Of a DNA stretch of 42,282 bases, positions 23,573 through 32,684 are shown in pieces. The translations under genes were made by a program, and so were the position numbers. The first letter of the stretch is position 1. The number at the start of each line of letters is the position of its first letter. The DNA comes from Bacteroidales bacterium (GTDB taxonomy: Bacteria; Bacteroidota; Bacteroidia; Bacteroidales; WRLA01): contig WRLA01000021.1 of assembly GCA_009777825.1 (NCBI GenBank), positions 1-42,282 on the forward strand, written 5' to 3'. The notes under the pieces were generated by a model. It worked only from the letters and a program-made list of their open reading frames with translations. It ran no database searches and had not been told where the DNA came from.

Positions 23573-24844
23573 TCAAGGTTTTGAAGTGTATTTTTCGTAG
23601 ATTTTCAACAGGCTTTCCGATGTTATCCTGCCGTTATATCTTTCGCGGGACAACAGTAGGGCGTTTTCTTTACATTTTTCGTAGATGTCGTTGTTGGTCA
23701 GCATTTTCCGTAGCGCTTCTGCCAAATGTTCGCTGTCGTTGGGTACGTATAACACGCCGGCGTCTCCTGCGATTTCGCCGAAAGAGCCTGTATCCGGCGC
23801 CACGGCGGGCTTTCCGGCGGCAAAAGCCTCACACAGATAGAGTCCGGCAGCCTCGTTGAAGCGCACAGGGACGCAAATCAGCGAGATGTCCTTGTAAAAA
23901 GCGGCATGTTCGTCCAAGTTGTAACTGTCCGACCAGATAACGTCGTTCCTGTACGGTTTTAAAATCTTGCGGATGCGATTCACAAAACGTTTATTTTCAC
24001 GGGTATAGCCGCCGCCGATTTTCAGTTTCAGGTTGGGGATTGCCTGTTCGCGTTTTAACTTCACAAACGCTTGCGCCACAATGTCCAATCCGTTCTCGTG
24101 GCTCATGCGGTAAAAAAAGCCGATGACCGGCGCTGTCGGATAGTGCAACGCCGCATATTTTTCAACATGCACGCCCGGATATACAACGTCAACCTCGCCG
24201 ATTTCCGGAATTTTGTTCAACGCCGCCGACCTGTAAAATGCGCTCGACGCCACAAACCGGTCAATAGAACCCATGCCATCCCGAATGGACGTCCACGCCT
24301 CGCAAGCATATTGATTGTCAAGACTGTCTATCCACAACTCTTCGTCCTGCAACGAACAAACAACGGGGACGTTGATGCTGTTTTTAATCGCTTTTGCAAT
24401 CCCAATCAGCATCGAACTCGACAGATGGATGACATCGGGACGGTCGTGATTGACAATCCAATGAATAAGTTTTTCGGTCTGTTTCCTGAAATTTTCGTCA
24501 TCGCCTTTTATCATGGAGAGGGTCATCTGCTCCATTCCCTTGGCAGAGGTCGCCCCCGAAAACGAAGACGCCAAACGTAACACAGAGGGAAAATCAAGGA
24601 TTTTTTCAAAGATGCGCGGCATCTTCCCTTTTCCGAAAAACTTTTGCGCGACATAGTAGGAGGTCGCCGGGAAAAACAACGGCGTGTCCGCCCGAAACGC
24701 CTCGTCGGTCAGCGGAAGATACAACGGCATGATCACCACATCCTGCCCCGCACGACGCAACGCCTGCGCATACAGGTTGTCGCGAAAACAGTTGCCGCAG
24801 TAAAACGTGTCGCCCGAACCGGGGATGATAAGCAGTATCTTCAT
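23573..24844 (-). CDS. GT4-family glycosyltransferase
   Basis: This 423-residue GT-B glycosyltransferase has an N-terminal domain starting ILLIIPGSGDTFYCGNCFRD and a C-terminal Glycos_transf_1 domain. VIGFFYRMSHENGLDIVAQA (about 230-250) and the nucleotide-sugar site FNEAAGLYLCEAFAAGKPAVA (about 331-351), with the E..G..E pattern, mark the donor-binding side. It probably builds a cell-surface glycan; acceptor and sugar are unknown. The promoter box is at 24865-24873, and the YigZ gene follows in the same unit. Confidence 0.8.
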   Translation of the reverse strand: MKILLIIPGSGDTFYCGNCFRDNLYAQALRRAGQDVVIMPLYLPLTDEAFRADTPLFFPATSYYVAQKFFGKGKMPRIFEKILDFPSVLRLASSFSGATSAKGMEQMTLSMIKGDDENFRKQTEKLIHWIVNHDRPDVIHLSSSMLIGIAKAIKNSINVPVVCSLQDEELWIDSLDNQYACEAWTSIRDGMGSIDRFVASSAFYRSAALNKIPEIGEVDVVYPGVHVEKYAALHYPTAPVIGFFYRMSHENGLDIVAQAFVKLKREQAIPNLKLKIGGGYTRENKRFVNRIRKILKPYRNDVIWSDSYNLDEHAAFYKDISLICVPVRFNEAAGLYLCEAFAAGKPAVAPDTGSFGEIAGDAGVLYVPNDSEHLAEALRKMLTNNDIYEKCKENALLLSRERYNGRITSESLLKIYEKYTSKP

Positions 24845-24864
24845 AAATTATGACTATTTTGAGT

Positions 24865-24873
24865 GCAAATGTA
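24865..24873 (-). promoter_or_regulatory. -7 element TACATTTGC for the glycosyltransferase gene
   Basis: GCAAATGTA on the plus strand reads TACATTTGC on the minus strand, 20 nt before the ATG at 24844. Confidence 0.65.
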
Positions 24874-24911
24874 AGGAAAAATTGGGAAACGGGAGATGTG
24901 AACCGTGAGTG

Positions 24912-25634
24912 TCATACGCCTTCTCCCACTTGTATTTCCGACAACTCCTTTTTCATCTCCTCCACCGTTGCCGCATCTTCAACGCTGTAATTTCCTATTT
25001 TGGTTCTTCTCAGCGCGGTCAGATAGGCGCCGCTGTCGAGTATTTTTCCGAAGTCGTGCGCTAAGGAGCGGATATAGACGCCCTTGCTGCAATGTACTCT
25101 AAATGAGACGTATGGCAGGTTTATCTCGGTGATTTCGAAACTGTGGATGGTGATGGGACGCGCCGCCATTTTCAGTTCATGTCCCTTGCGGGCGTGGATG
25201 TAGGCGTTTTTCCCGCCGATTTTGATAGCAGAGAAGACCGGCGGAATCTGTTCGAGATGTCCGGTAAGTTGACGGGCGGCTTGGTGAATCATCTCGGTGG
25301 TGATATGTTCGATGTTAAAATGTTGGCTTTCTTCGGTTTCGCCATCGTAGGAGGGGGTGGTGGCGCCGAGTTTCAGTGTGCCGGTGTATTCCTTGTCGCA
25401 GTTTTGCAGTTGGTCTATCTCTTTGGTTTTCTTTCCGGTGCAAATCAGTAGCAGTCCCGTCGCCAACGGATCTAAGGTGCCGGCATGACCGACTTTGAAC
25501 TTCTTAACGCCGAGCGCCCGACATATCTGTATCCTCAAACAGTTGACGACGTCAAACGACGTCCACTCCAAAGGCTTGTCCACTAAGAGGATACAGCCGT
25601 CTTGAAAATTAGTGCCTTCGATTATCGTGTTCAT
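24912..25634 (-). CDS. truB: tRNA pseudouridine(55) synthase
   Basis: This 240-residue enzyme converts U55 of the tRNA T-loop to pseudouridine. The catalytic aspartate is D55 in HAGTLDPLATGLL, preceded by the N-terminal LLVDKPLEWTSFDVV and followed by KEYTGTLKLGATTPSYDGE and VHCSKGVYIRSLAHDFG. The gene is the last of the ftsX-DUF3098-uppP-truB series, but a 217-nt AT-rich spacer separates it from uppP. In many Bacteroidota queA follows truB on the same strand; here queA is 5 kb away on the other strand. Confidence 0.92.
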   Translation of the reverse strand: MNTIIEGTNFQDGCILLVDKPLEWTSFDVVNCLRIQICRALGVKKFKVGHAGTLDPLATGLLLICTGKKTKEIDQLQNCDKEYTGTLKLGATTPSYDGETEESQHFNIEHITTEMIHQAARQLTGHLEQIPPVFSAIKIGGKNAYIHARKGHELKMAARPITIHSFEITEINLPYVSFRVHCSKGVYIRSLAHDFGKILDSGAYLTALRRTKIGNYSVEDAATVEEMKKELSEIQVGEGV

Positions 25635-25851
25635 TTTTTATTGTACAATTTCTTTTACTTCCTGAAAAACAAAAAAAGAATTATATATTTGTATATAAGC
25701 GAATTAAGTGTTTTCTTTCGCCGTCTTCTTTTTCATTTCTTTTTTTTTTGCCATCAATTATTTTTCCCAAATAGGCGATACAGTCTGTAAACTTTTATAT
25801 TCCCTAACTTGATTTTCCATCTTCACTTATTTTTCTTCGACAATCATCACC
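25635..25851. other. AT-rich spacer between uppP and truB
   Basis: The spacer contains homopolymer runs, including T10 at 25740-25749. On the minus strand there is a 16-codon Lys-rich frame (25704-25754, MAKKKEMKKKTAKENT), too short to support as a gene. No promoter box or clear terminator is seen. Confidence 0.5.
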
Positions 25852-26649
25852 CTACGTAAATAAACCATACCCCAGTGCCAACAGCCCAACCACGACGCAG
25901 TAAATAGCAAAATATATCAGTTTCCCCTTTTTCACGATGGAGATCATCCATTTGCAGGCAAGGCTTCCCGCGACGAATGCGGCGATGAAACCTACAACCA
26001 ACGAAAATGCCGGAATCCCGGTAGAAGTCTCCGAAAAGTTTCCTTTCAGCAAATCTAACAGCGCCTCGCCCATGATGGGAATCAGAACCATGAGGAAGGA
26101 AAATTTGGCGATGGTCTCTTTTTTATTGCCCAACAGTAGTCCGGTGGCGATGGTGGAACCGGAGCGCGACAATCCGGGCAACACGGCGCACGCCTGCGCC
26201 AAGCCGACAATCAACGCATCGCGAAAAGAGAGTTTCTCTTTTTGGCGTGGTTTGGCGTAGTAGGCAAACGTCAGCAATGCCGCTGTGGCGAGCAGACATA
26301 TTCCGACAATCAGCAATCCCGAGCCGAAGACGGCTTCAATCTGTTTTTTGAACAGCACGCCGACGAAGGCTACCGGAATCATCGAGATGACGATTTTGGT
26401 GATGTACTGCGTCTCGTCGTTCCATTGAAACCGAAACAATCCTTTGAACAGTTTCGCCACCTCCTGCCATAAGACGAACAGCGTGCTGCACACCGTGGCG
26501 GCGTGGACGACGACGGCAAACATCAGATTCTCTTCACCCTCTATTCCGAAGAGCGCCTGTCCGATTTGCAGATGACCGCTCGAACTCACAGGTAGAAACT
26601 CCGTAAGTCCTTGAACGATACCCAAAATCAATGCTTCTAACCAACTCAT
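25852..26649 (-). CDS. uppP: undecaprenyl-diphosphatase
   Basis: This 265-residue integral membrane enzyme of the BacA/UppP family recycles undecaprenyl pyrophosphate for cell-wall and glycan synthesis. The two signature blocks are present: [14 protein letters not shown] (about 15-28) and [13 protein letters not shown] (about 158-170). About eight hydrophobic segments are visible. The length is standard. It lies 9 nt after DUF3098 and belongs to the ftsX operon. Confidence 0.92.
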   Translation of the reverse strand: MSWLEALILGIVQGLTEFLPVSSSGHLQIGQALFGIEGEENLMFAVVVHAATVCSTLFVLWQEVAKLFKGLFRFQWNDETQYITKIVISMIPVAFVGVLFKKQIEAVFGSGLLIVGICLLATAALLTFAYYAKPRQKEKLSFRDALIVGLAQACAVLPGLSRSGSTIATGLLLGNKKETIAKFSFLMVLIPIMGEALLDLLKGNFSETSTGIPAFSLVVGFIAAFVAGSLACKWMISIVKKGKLIYFAIYCVVVGLLALGYGLFT

Positions 26650-26658
26650 GACCGTCGC

Positions 26659-26928
26659 TTATGCTTCTTTTTCTTTTGGTTGTCTCATAATGGCATAAAT
26701 CTCGACGACAAAGCCCAAGACGATGAAAATGGTGGACAAGGTGATTCTGCGGAAAGAATAAACGTCCGGACTAAATACGTCCACGTCATCCGACGAACCG
26801 CCGATCATCAAGATAAATCCGATTGCGATACATGCCAAACCTATCAGCAACAGGATGTAATTGTCTTTGCGAAACGGCATAAATTTGCTCTTCTCTTCTT
26901 TCGAAAGTGTGTTTGTAACTTTACTCAT
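26659..26928 (-). CDS. DUF3098 small membrane protein
   Basis: This 89-residue protein has two predicted transmembrane helices (about 26-45 and 62-82) and a charged N-terminus. The family occurs in Bacteroidota between ftsX and uppP, as here, with gaps of 9 nt on both sides. The FN(A/P)DVYSFRR-like stretch before the second helix is seen as FSPDVYSFRRITLS. No biochemical function is known. Confidence 0.8.
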   Translation of the reverse strand: MSKVTNTLSKEEKSKFMPFRKDNYILLLIGLACIAIGFILMIGGSSDDVDVFSPDVYSFRRITLSTIFIVLGFVVEIYAIMRQPKEKEA

Positions 26929-26937
26929 ATTCGGTTT

Positions 26938-27813
26938 TTAATAATATAAATCTTCTACGTTGATTCTCAGATATTTGCGCACGGAGAAATAACTTGCAAT
27001 CCACGACAACAACATGCCGACCACAATAACCAGCGCAAATAAGATGAAAATGGTGTCATAAAATTCGATGTCGAACAACTCCGGCACTTCGTTGTGGGCG
27101 AAGTATAAGGAGGTGATAATCAATCCGATAGCCAGCAGTGCGCTGATAAATCCCTGAAAAATGCCCCGTCGCACAAACGGTCGCCGGATAAAGGCTTCCG
27201 TCGCTCCGACCAACTGCATGGTGCGGATGATAAAACGTTTGCTATAGACAAAAATCCGTATCGTGTTGTTTATCAGCACTAAGGAGATAAGCGCCAGAAT
27301 GGCGCTGAAAGCGACGACTATCAGTGAGATTTTACGAATGTTGTTGTTGATGGCTTGCACCAACGGCTCGTGATATTGTATGTCTTCGATGATGTCGCTC
27401 CGCTTAATTAGTTCATTTTTAATCACTTTCAGACTGTCGTTATTTCCCCACGCCGATTTCACGTAAACCTCGATGGACGATTTCAACGGATTGTATCCCA
27501 AAAACGAAATAAAATCTTCGCCCAGGTCTTTGGAGAGGAGTGTCGCCGCCTCTTCTTTTGAAACATACTGAGTCTCTTTGATATACGCCTGTCTGTCGAG
27601 ATGTTTTTGGAGTTTGACGATGTCGTTTTCCTTGCCGTCGTCGTTGATGAGTACGCTCAGTTTGATGTTTTCTTTCACGCGGTTGGCAACCTTTTCAGCG
27701 CTCAACAGCAGAAATCCCAACACGCCCAACATAAACAATACCAACGAGATACTGACCATCGTGGTGAAGTATGACGCTCGCACTTTGCGCTTATAATGTT
27801 TATTTTGAGACAT
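26938..27813 (-). CDS. ftsX: cell division protein FtsX
   Basis: This 291-residue permease-like protein has one N-terminal transmembrane helix (about 22-42), an extracytoplasmic domain of about 115 residues, and three C-terminal helices. FtsX works with the ATPase FtsE to couple division to peptidoglycan hydrolase activation. The C-terminal IIRTMQLVGATEAFIRRPFV matches the family. The ATG at 27813 (MSQNKHYKRK) is chosen because longer frames run into the promoter box at 27849-27857. ftsE is not adjacent, which is usual in this phylum. Confidence 0.88.
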   Translation of the reverse strand: MSQNKHYKRKVRASYFTTMVSISLVLFMLGVLGFLLLSAEKVANRVKENIKLSVLINDDGKENDIVKLQKHLDRQAYIKETQYVSKEEAATLLSKDLGEDFISFLGYNPLKSSIEVYVKSAWGNNDSLKVIKNELIKRSDIIEDIQYHEPLVQAINNNIRKISLIVVAFSAILALISLVLINNTIRIFVYSKRFIIRTMQLVGATEAFIRRPFVRRGIFQGFISALLAIGLIITSLYFAHNEVPELFDIEFYDTIFILFALVIVVGMLLSWIASYFSVRKYLRINVEDLYY

Positions 27814-27848
27814 AGTCGTGCTATAAATTATGCGTGATTTTTTCAAGT

Positions 27849-27857
27849 GCAAAAATA
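27849..27857 (-). promoter_or_regulatory. -7 element TATTTTTGC for the ftsX operon
   Basis: GCAAAAATA on the plus strand reads TATTTTTGC on the minus strand, 35 nt before the ftsX ATG. It is back-to-back with the plus-strand box at 27888. Confidence 0.65.
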
Positions 27858-27887
27858 CGATTTTTTAGACAATTGGAAAAAATATTG

Positions 27888-27896
27888 TACTTTTGC
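27888..27896 (+). promoter_or_regulatory. -7 element TACTTTTGC, adjacent to the methyltransferase start
   Basis: TACTTTTGC ends 3 nt before the ATG at 27900 and 9 nt before a second in-frame ATG at 27906. The transcript would have almost no leader. Confidence 0.65.
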
Positions 27897-27899
27897 AAA

Positions 27900-30236
27900 A
27901 TGGAAATGGTAACAAGTATAGATTATTGGAAACGGCAATTCGGGTTGTATCCAATGCTTATGAATCCTGCAATCAGTGAAGTTAAATTTCTTATGCTTAA
28001 TGGTGGAAATAAAGATTTTTGCTTACAACTGGGTTCTTTTGACAATGAAAAAGATGTTTTTTTCTCTGAAGCGTGGTCAACCAATACAAAAAACTTTCTC
28101 ACTATTGATAATGATTTTGTCTATGTTTATAATTGGTTAAATAATAAAACCGACGGGTATTCTTTGAAAGATATTGAAAAAAAAACCGATAAATTTTATG
28201 GGTATTTGTCTGCACAATCTTACAAAACGCCAAACGATGCGGTCCCATATATTATCGGTATTTTTAGAGAGTTGCGTAACTTAACTAAGGAAAAAGATCC
28301 TGAAAAAGCTTTGAATTTGTTATTCAGACTTTTAATAAGTATAGAAGACGACTATACAAAAATTGATTCGTCTCAATGGGAAATTGCTGACAGCATGGTG
28401 CCATCTAATTTTGACTATTATGTTGAACGGATAAAGCAGGGAGTAAATTCTATTTCCCCAAATAGAGATTTAATATTGCGTCATGTGTCAGGGGCATTAT
28501 TTCAGGAGGCCCATAAGGAAGTTATTTATTTTAATCCTCAAATGGATTTGTTCGGTGGATTTTCAAACAAATTGAAAACTCAAAAAGCCCCATATTCAAG
28601 TGTGCACTATACTCCGCACTATTTAGCAAGGTCGATTGTCGAAAATTGTTTGAAAAACTTGGATTTGCAGCATAAAAAGAGTATAAAAATTTTCGACCCG
28701 GCTTGTGGTTCTTCCGAATTTCTTATCGAAACGCTGAAACAATTAAAAAACATAAACTATCAAGGAGATGTGAAAGTAATAGGGTGGGATACTTCTCCGA
28801 TAGCTGTATGTACTTCAAACTTTTTATTAAAATACGAACAACGAACACAATGGAATAATGTCAATTTAGAATTTGAAATCAAGCAAGTTGTGGATTCCTT
28901 AACCGAACCATGGGATAATGATTATGACCTAATCGTTATGAATCCGCCGTTTGTTTCATGGGAACTTTTGAAAGATAAAGATAGAAGAGAGGCGATATCG
29001 AATGTGTTAGGTTCTATTTTTGAAGGAAAACCTAATCAAGCGATTGCATTTTTTTATAAAGCGGCAAAATCATTACAAAAAAATGGCATATTGGGTTGTC
29101 TTTTACCATCTACAATATTCACTTCCGATTCTTATTCCAAATTGAGAAATGAAATAAATGAAATATTATCTTTGAATATATTGGCTAAACTTGGAAATTA
29201 TATTTTTGAAAGCGCATTGACCGATGTAAGTTTTTTCATTGGAGAAAAAACGCCATCCAACGTTCCTCCTAAGTTAATTTGGAGTAAAAATGAAAGAGGA
29301 ATTGCTCAGGAAGTATTGCTTGATTTAAGAAAAATGGAGTTCACTAACCAAATGACAATCGATAAAAAATTTTACAGCATTTACACCCCATCTTGTTTCC
29401 CCGTTTTTTTTGACAGTTGGAAAGTAATTTCTTTTAAAGAGGATAATTTTTTGAAAGATATGATTCGGTTTGTTCGAAATGGAAAACTAACGGTTATTTC
29501 TGAAATATTTTCAGTCAAGCAAGGGATTAGGACAGGTAATAATCAAGCGTTTGTTATTTCTTGTGAAGAATACGGTACAATTCCAAAGTCGGAAAAAAAG
29601 TTTTATAGAAAAGTAATCAATAATAACTCTATAAAAAATGGATCTCTTGCATTAACAAATTATGTTTGGTATCCTTATCATTCCAATGGAATATTTATAG
29701 ATAGTGAGATGAATTTTCAAGAAACAGCCCCATTCTCATATAAAAGATTATCACAGTTTAAAAATTTGTTGTCTGAAAACAGAGCCAGAAAAAACATCAA
29801 TACATGGTGGCACTTAAGTGAACACAGAGCATGGTTGCGAAAAGAGGAAACAAGACTTTATTCTACTGAATTTGGAAAATCCGATTCTTTTGCTATTGAT
29901 AAAATCGGAGATTTTGTTGTAGAACGGGGATATGCTTGGATACCCAAAAAGATGTTTGATGTTGATGATTATTATTTTTATTTGGCATATTTTTCAAGTG
30001 ATATTTTTGATTTTTTGTTATCCATTTATTCTAAACAATTAGCAGGAGGTAATTGGTACGATTTGGGGGCAAAGTATATTAAAAACATTCCAATACCAAA
30101 TGTCCATTTGCAATATGTTCGAGAATCAGACGCCTATTACAGACTTGTAGAATTAGGAAAAGAATTGGAAAACGGGAATCCATACGTAAAACATGCTATT
30201 GGAGATGTTGTAAAAATCTACTATCCTAATATCTGA
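27900..30236 (+). CDS. N6-adenine DNA methyltransferase, gamma-class (TaqI/Eco57I-like)
   Basis: This 778-residue protein has an N-terminal region of about 230 residues without recognised motifs. The methyltransferase core follows: HYTPHYLARSIVEN, the SAM motif DPACGSSEFL (266-275), IGWDTSP and the catalytic NPPF (348-351). A target-recognition-like C-terminal half contains the VKQGIRTGNNQAFVIS segment typical of Eco57I/TaqI-type enzymes, and GGNWYDLGAKYIKNIPIPN near the end. No nuclease motif was recognised. It is far more AT-rich than its neighbours (60-bp sample 28141-28200, 15 G+C; 31441-31500, 32 G+C), suggesting horizontal transfer. The next gene starts 5 nt after the stop codon. ATG 27906 is an alternative start. 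Confidence 0.85.
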   Translation: MEMVTSIDYWKRQFGLYPMLMNPAISEVKFLMLNGGNKDFCLQLGSFDNEKDVFFSEAWSTNTKNFLTIDNDFVYVYNWLNNKTDGYSLKDIEKKTDKFYGYLSAQSYKTPNDAVPYIIGIFRELRNLTKEKDPEKALNLLFRLLISIEDDYTKIDSSQWEIADSMVPSNFDYYVERIKQGVNSISPNRDLILRHVSGALFQEAHKEVIYFNPQMDLFGGFSNKLKTQKAPYSSVHYTPHYLARSIVENCLKNLDLQHKKSIKIFDPACGSSEFLIETLKQLKNINYQGDVKVIGWDTSPIAVCTSNFLLKYEQRTQWNNVNLEFEIKQVVDSLTEPWDNDYDLIVMNPPFVSWELLKDKDRREAISNVLGSIFEGKPNQAIAFFYKAAKSLQKNGILGCLLPSTIFTSDSYSKLRNEINEILSLNILAKLGNYIFESALTDVSFFIGEKTPSNVPPKLIWSKNERGIAQEVLLDLRKMEFTNQMTIDKKFYSIYTPSCFPVFFDSWKVISFKEDNFLKDMIRFVRNGKLTVISEIFSVKQGIRTGNNQAFVISCEEYGTIPKSEKKFYRKVINNNSIKNGSLALTNYVWYPYHSNGIFIDSEMNFQETAPFSYKRLSQFKNLLSENRARKNINTWWHLSEHRAWLRKEETRLYSTEFGKSDSFAIDKIGDFVVERGYAWIPKKMFDVDDYYFYLAYFSSDIFDFLLSIYSKQLAGGNWYDLGAKYIKNIPIPNVHLQYVRESDAYYRLVELGKELENGNPYVKHAIGDVVKIYYPNI

Positions 30237-30241
30237 TATTT

Positions 30242-30886
30242 ATGGAACCACAAAAGTTAATAAATTCAATAAATTGCAGTTTTAGAACCTTTGGGCGCCA
30301 TTCTTTTCGTTTGATTCCAAGCAGGCATGATGGTCTTTGTTATATAATAGAAGGAACCTCGTCAGCCTTAAACAGGTTCCCAAACGAATCAGAGGAAGTG
30401 AAAGTAATTGAATGGTTTAACGATTTTTGGCTGTTCTTTTCTATAAAATTTAAAAAAATAGGAACAGACGAAAAGAGAAAAGTTGAAAGAAAAAAAGAAT
30501 CACAAATAAATACTCACATTTCATTGTCCATTTTTCAAGGAGATGAAACCGATGATAAAAAATGTCAATTATTTAGAGCAGAGTGGGATGATTACAATAA
30601 CAATTCTGATGAAAAGCACGCTCAACCCCACTGGCATATAACCTCAAGTCAGGCAATTGAAAGTACAATGGAAAAATATGCAAATGTTTTTGAAATGCAC
30701 GATTTTATAGAAATATTAGAAGAGGAAAAACGAAAAGTGTTTGATGTTAAGAAAATCCATTTCGCAATGAATGGTAATTGGCACAATGATGGGCATCATA
30801 TCCACAAGGTGGAACAAGAACAGCAAATTGTAAGATGGTTGCAAGGAATGTTAAGCCATTTAAGAACAGAATTAGTAAGTTTGTAG
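30242..30886 (+). CDS. unrecognised His-rich partner of the DNA methyltransferase
   Basis: This 214-residue soluble protein has no family that I can name. The central motif HAQPHWHI (H126, H130, H132) and a second cluster, IHFAMNGNWHNDGHHIH (H173, H181, H185, H186, H188), could together bind a metal. A conserved-looking LFRAEWDDY precedes the first cluster. The C-terminus (IVRWLQGMLSHLRTEL) is helical. It shares the methyltransferase's AT-rich composition and lies 5 nt behind it, so the pair is one transcriptional and probably functional unit. It might be an effector or nuclease, a specificity factor, or an accessory protein; nothing in the sequence decides. Confidence 0.7.
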   Translation: MEPQKLINSINCSFRTFGRHSFRLIPSRHDGLCYIIEGTSSALNRFPNESEEVKVIEWFNDFWLFFSIKFKKIGTDEKRKVERKKESQINTHISLSIFQGDETDDKKCQLFRAEWDDYNNNSDEKHAQPHWHITSSQAIESTMEKYANVFEMHDFIEILEEEKRKVFDVKKIHFAMNGNWHNDGHHIHKVEQEQQIVRWLQGMLSHLRTELVSL

Positions 30887-30895
30887 TATCTTTGC
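30887..30895 (+). promoter_or_regulatory. -7 element TATCTTTGC for queA
   Basis: TATCTTTGC begins directly after the stop codon of the His-rich gene and lies 48 nt before the queA ATG at 30944. It separates queA from the AT-rich cassette. Confidence 0.7.
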
Positions 30896-30943
30896 ACCCA
30901 GATTTTGAATTAACGAAAGTCATTATATTATAAGTCATTGATT

Positions 30944-31990
30944 ATGAAACTATCACAGTTTAGATTTACGCTTCCGAAAGAACTCATCCCGCATACGCCG
31001 TATGAAAACAGAGATGATTCCCGGCTGATGGTACTGAATCGGAAAAAAAAGACCATCGAACATAAAAAATTCACCGACATCATTGATTACTTCGATGAAG
31101 GCGATACTTTTATATTGAACAATACCAAGGTTTTCCCCGCCCGCTTATGGTCGGAAAAAGAGAAGACCAACGCAAAGATAGAGGTGTTTTTGCTGCGGGA
31201 ACTGAACAAGGAGTGTTATTTATGGGACGCCCTGGTTGACCCTGCGCGTAAAATCCGTATCGGGAACAAACTTTTTTTCGCTAATGGTCAGTTGGTTGCT
31301 GAGGTCATTGACAACACGACCAATCGCGGACGAACTTTGCGTTTTCTTTACGACGGCGATCCCGACGAGTTTCGCAAGATTCTCCTCGGGATGGGAGAAG
31401 CGCCTATTCCTAAATTTCACGACCGTCCCTCCACCCCGGAAGACATGGAACGCTATCAGACCATCTACGCCAAACACGAAGGCGCTGTCGTCGTTCCGAT
31501 GGCAGGACTGCATTTTAGCCGGATACTGATGAAAAAGATGGAACTCAAAGGTATCAATTTTGCCGAAATAACGCTACACTCGGGCTTAGGGAACTTCCGC
31601 GTTATCGAAGTGGAAGACCTCTCCAAGCATAAAACGGACTCCGAAGAGTTGATCATCACCGCAGAAGAGGCAGACAAAGTCAACCGCGCCAAAGACCAGG
31701 GAAAAAAGATATGCGCCGTCGGAACAACCGTAATAAAAGGAACGGAATCTTCAGTCGCCGTCGCCGGTTATCTGAAACCGTACAACGGATGGACGAACAT
31801 CTTTATCTATCCGCCGTATAATTTCCACGTAGCCAACTGCATGGTAACCAACTTCCACTTTCCGCAATCTTCGATTATGATGATTGTCGCCGCCTTTGCC
31901 GGTTACGACTTTTTGATGGAAGCCTATCGGGAAGCGGTAAAAGAGAAATACAAGTTTTTCACCTTCGGCGACGCGATGCTGATCATTTAA
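30944..31990 (+). CDS. queA: S-adenosylmethionine:tRNA ribosyltransferase-isomerase
   Basis: This 348-residue enzyme forms epoxyqueuosine in tRNA from preQ1 using the ribosyl part of SAM. The motifs include [15 protein letters not shown] (about 20-34), [13 protein letters not shown], the Ala-rich [12 protein letters not shown] region and [16 protein letters not shown]. Near the end is [18 protein letters not shown]. The ATG at 30944 gives the standard N-terminus [11 protein letters not shown]; the TTG two codons earlier is unlikely. The gene usually follows truB in this phylum but is detached here. It is convergent with folE. Confidence 0.92.
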   Translation: MKLSQFRFTLPKELIPHTPYENRDDSRLMVLNRKKKTIEHKKFTDIIDYFDEGDTFILNNTKVFPARLWSEKEKTNAKIEVFLLRELNKECYLWDALVDPARKIRIGNKLFFANGQLVAEVIDNTTNRGRTLRFLYDGDPDEFRKILLGMGEAPIPKFHDRPSTPEDMERYQTIYAKHEGAVVVPMAGLHFSRILMKKMELKGINFAEITLHSGLGNFRVIEVEDLSKHKTDSEELIITAEEADKVNRAKDQGKKICAVGTTVIKGTESSVAVAGYLKPYNGWTNIFIYPPYNFHVANCMVTNFHFPQSSIMMIVAAFAGYDFLMEAYREAVKEKYKFFTFGDAMLII

Positions 31991-31996
31991 ACACAA

Positions 31997-32025
31997 CGCA
32001 ATACGTTGACTTTAAGCGCATTGCG
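31997..32025. terminator. possible bidirectional terminator between queA and folE
   Basis: The arms cgcaatacg (31997-32005) and cgcattgcg (32017-32025) pair at 8 of 9 positions across an 11-base loop between the two convergent genes. There is no strong T tract, so confidence is limited. Confidence 0.4.
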
Positions 32026-32028
32026 CGT

Positions 32029-32637
32029 CTAATGCAAATTCACTCCAATCAGGTGCATAAACTCCTCGCGGGTCTCTTTGTGGGAAAAGGCGCCGGTGAA
32101 GTCGGACGTTGTGGTGATGGAGTTTTGCTTTTGGACGCCGCGCATGGACATGCAGAGGTGATGGGCTTCGATGACAACGGCAACGCCCAATGGACGTAAC
32201 GTGTTCTGGATGCAGTTTTTGATTTGCGTCGTCAAACGCTCCTGCACCTGCAGACGACGGGCAAAAGCCTCCACCACGCGCGCTATCTTGCTCAATCCGG
32301 TGATGTATTCGTTGGGAATATATCCCACATGCGCTTTTCCAAAAAACGGCACCAAGTGATGCTCGCACAAAGAGTATATCTCGATGTCTTTCACTATCAC
32401 CATCTGCTTGTAGTCCTCTTTGAACATGGCTCCGCGGAGAATCTCTTCGGGCGAAGCGTGGTAGCCTTTGGTGAAGAACTGCATGGCTTTGGCGACCCGT
32501 TCGGGCGTTTTCAGCAAACCTTCGCGGTCGGCATCTTCGCCTAACAGCGTAAGGACTTCCCGATAATGACGCATAAGGTTTTTAGTCGTCTTTTCGGGGT
32601 ATTTTTCGACGATTTCGAAATTGGCGTTTGTTCCCAT
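32029..32637 (-). CDS. folE: GTP cyclohydrolase I
   Basis: This 202-residue enzyme converts GTP to 7,8-dihydroneopterin triphosphate, the entry to folate and also to queuosine precursors; its neighbour queA acts at the end of the latter pathway. The motifs are [16 protein letters not shown], the zinc and active-site region [20 protein letters not shown] (Cys and two His), [20 protein letters not shown] and [15 protein letters not shown], which carries the second zinc cysteine. The length is standard. It is transcribed from the divergent promoter at 32663-32671. Confidence 0.92.
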   Translation of the reverse strand: MGTNANFEIVEKYPEKTTKNLMRHYREVLTLLGEDADREGLLKTPERVAKAMQFFTKGYHASPEEILRGAMFKEDYKQMVIVKDIEIYSLCEHHLVPFFGKAHVGYIPNEYITGLSKIARVVEAFARRLQVQERLTTQIKNCIQNTLRPLGVAVVIEAHHLCMSMRGVQKQNSITTTSDFTGAFSHKETREEFMHLIGVNLH

Positions 32638-32662
32638 CCTTTTAACAAAAATTAATTAAGGT

Positions 32663-32671
32663 GCAAAGGTA
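32663..32671 (-). promoter_or_regulatory. -7 element TACCTTTGC for folE
   Basis: GCAAAGGTA on the plus strand reads TACCTTTGC on the minus strand, 25 nt before the folE ATG. With the box at 32685 it forms a perfect inverted repeat with a 13-bp spacer. Confidence 0.7.
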
Positions 32672-32684
32672 GAAAAATTAATTG

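Noticed and set aside
25704..25754. 16-residue Lys-rich micro-ORF between uppP and truB
   Set aside because: It is very short, A-rich and built on a homopolymer run, with no promoter box of its own; not enough to call a gene.
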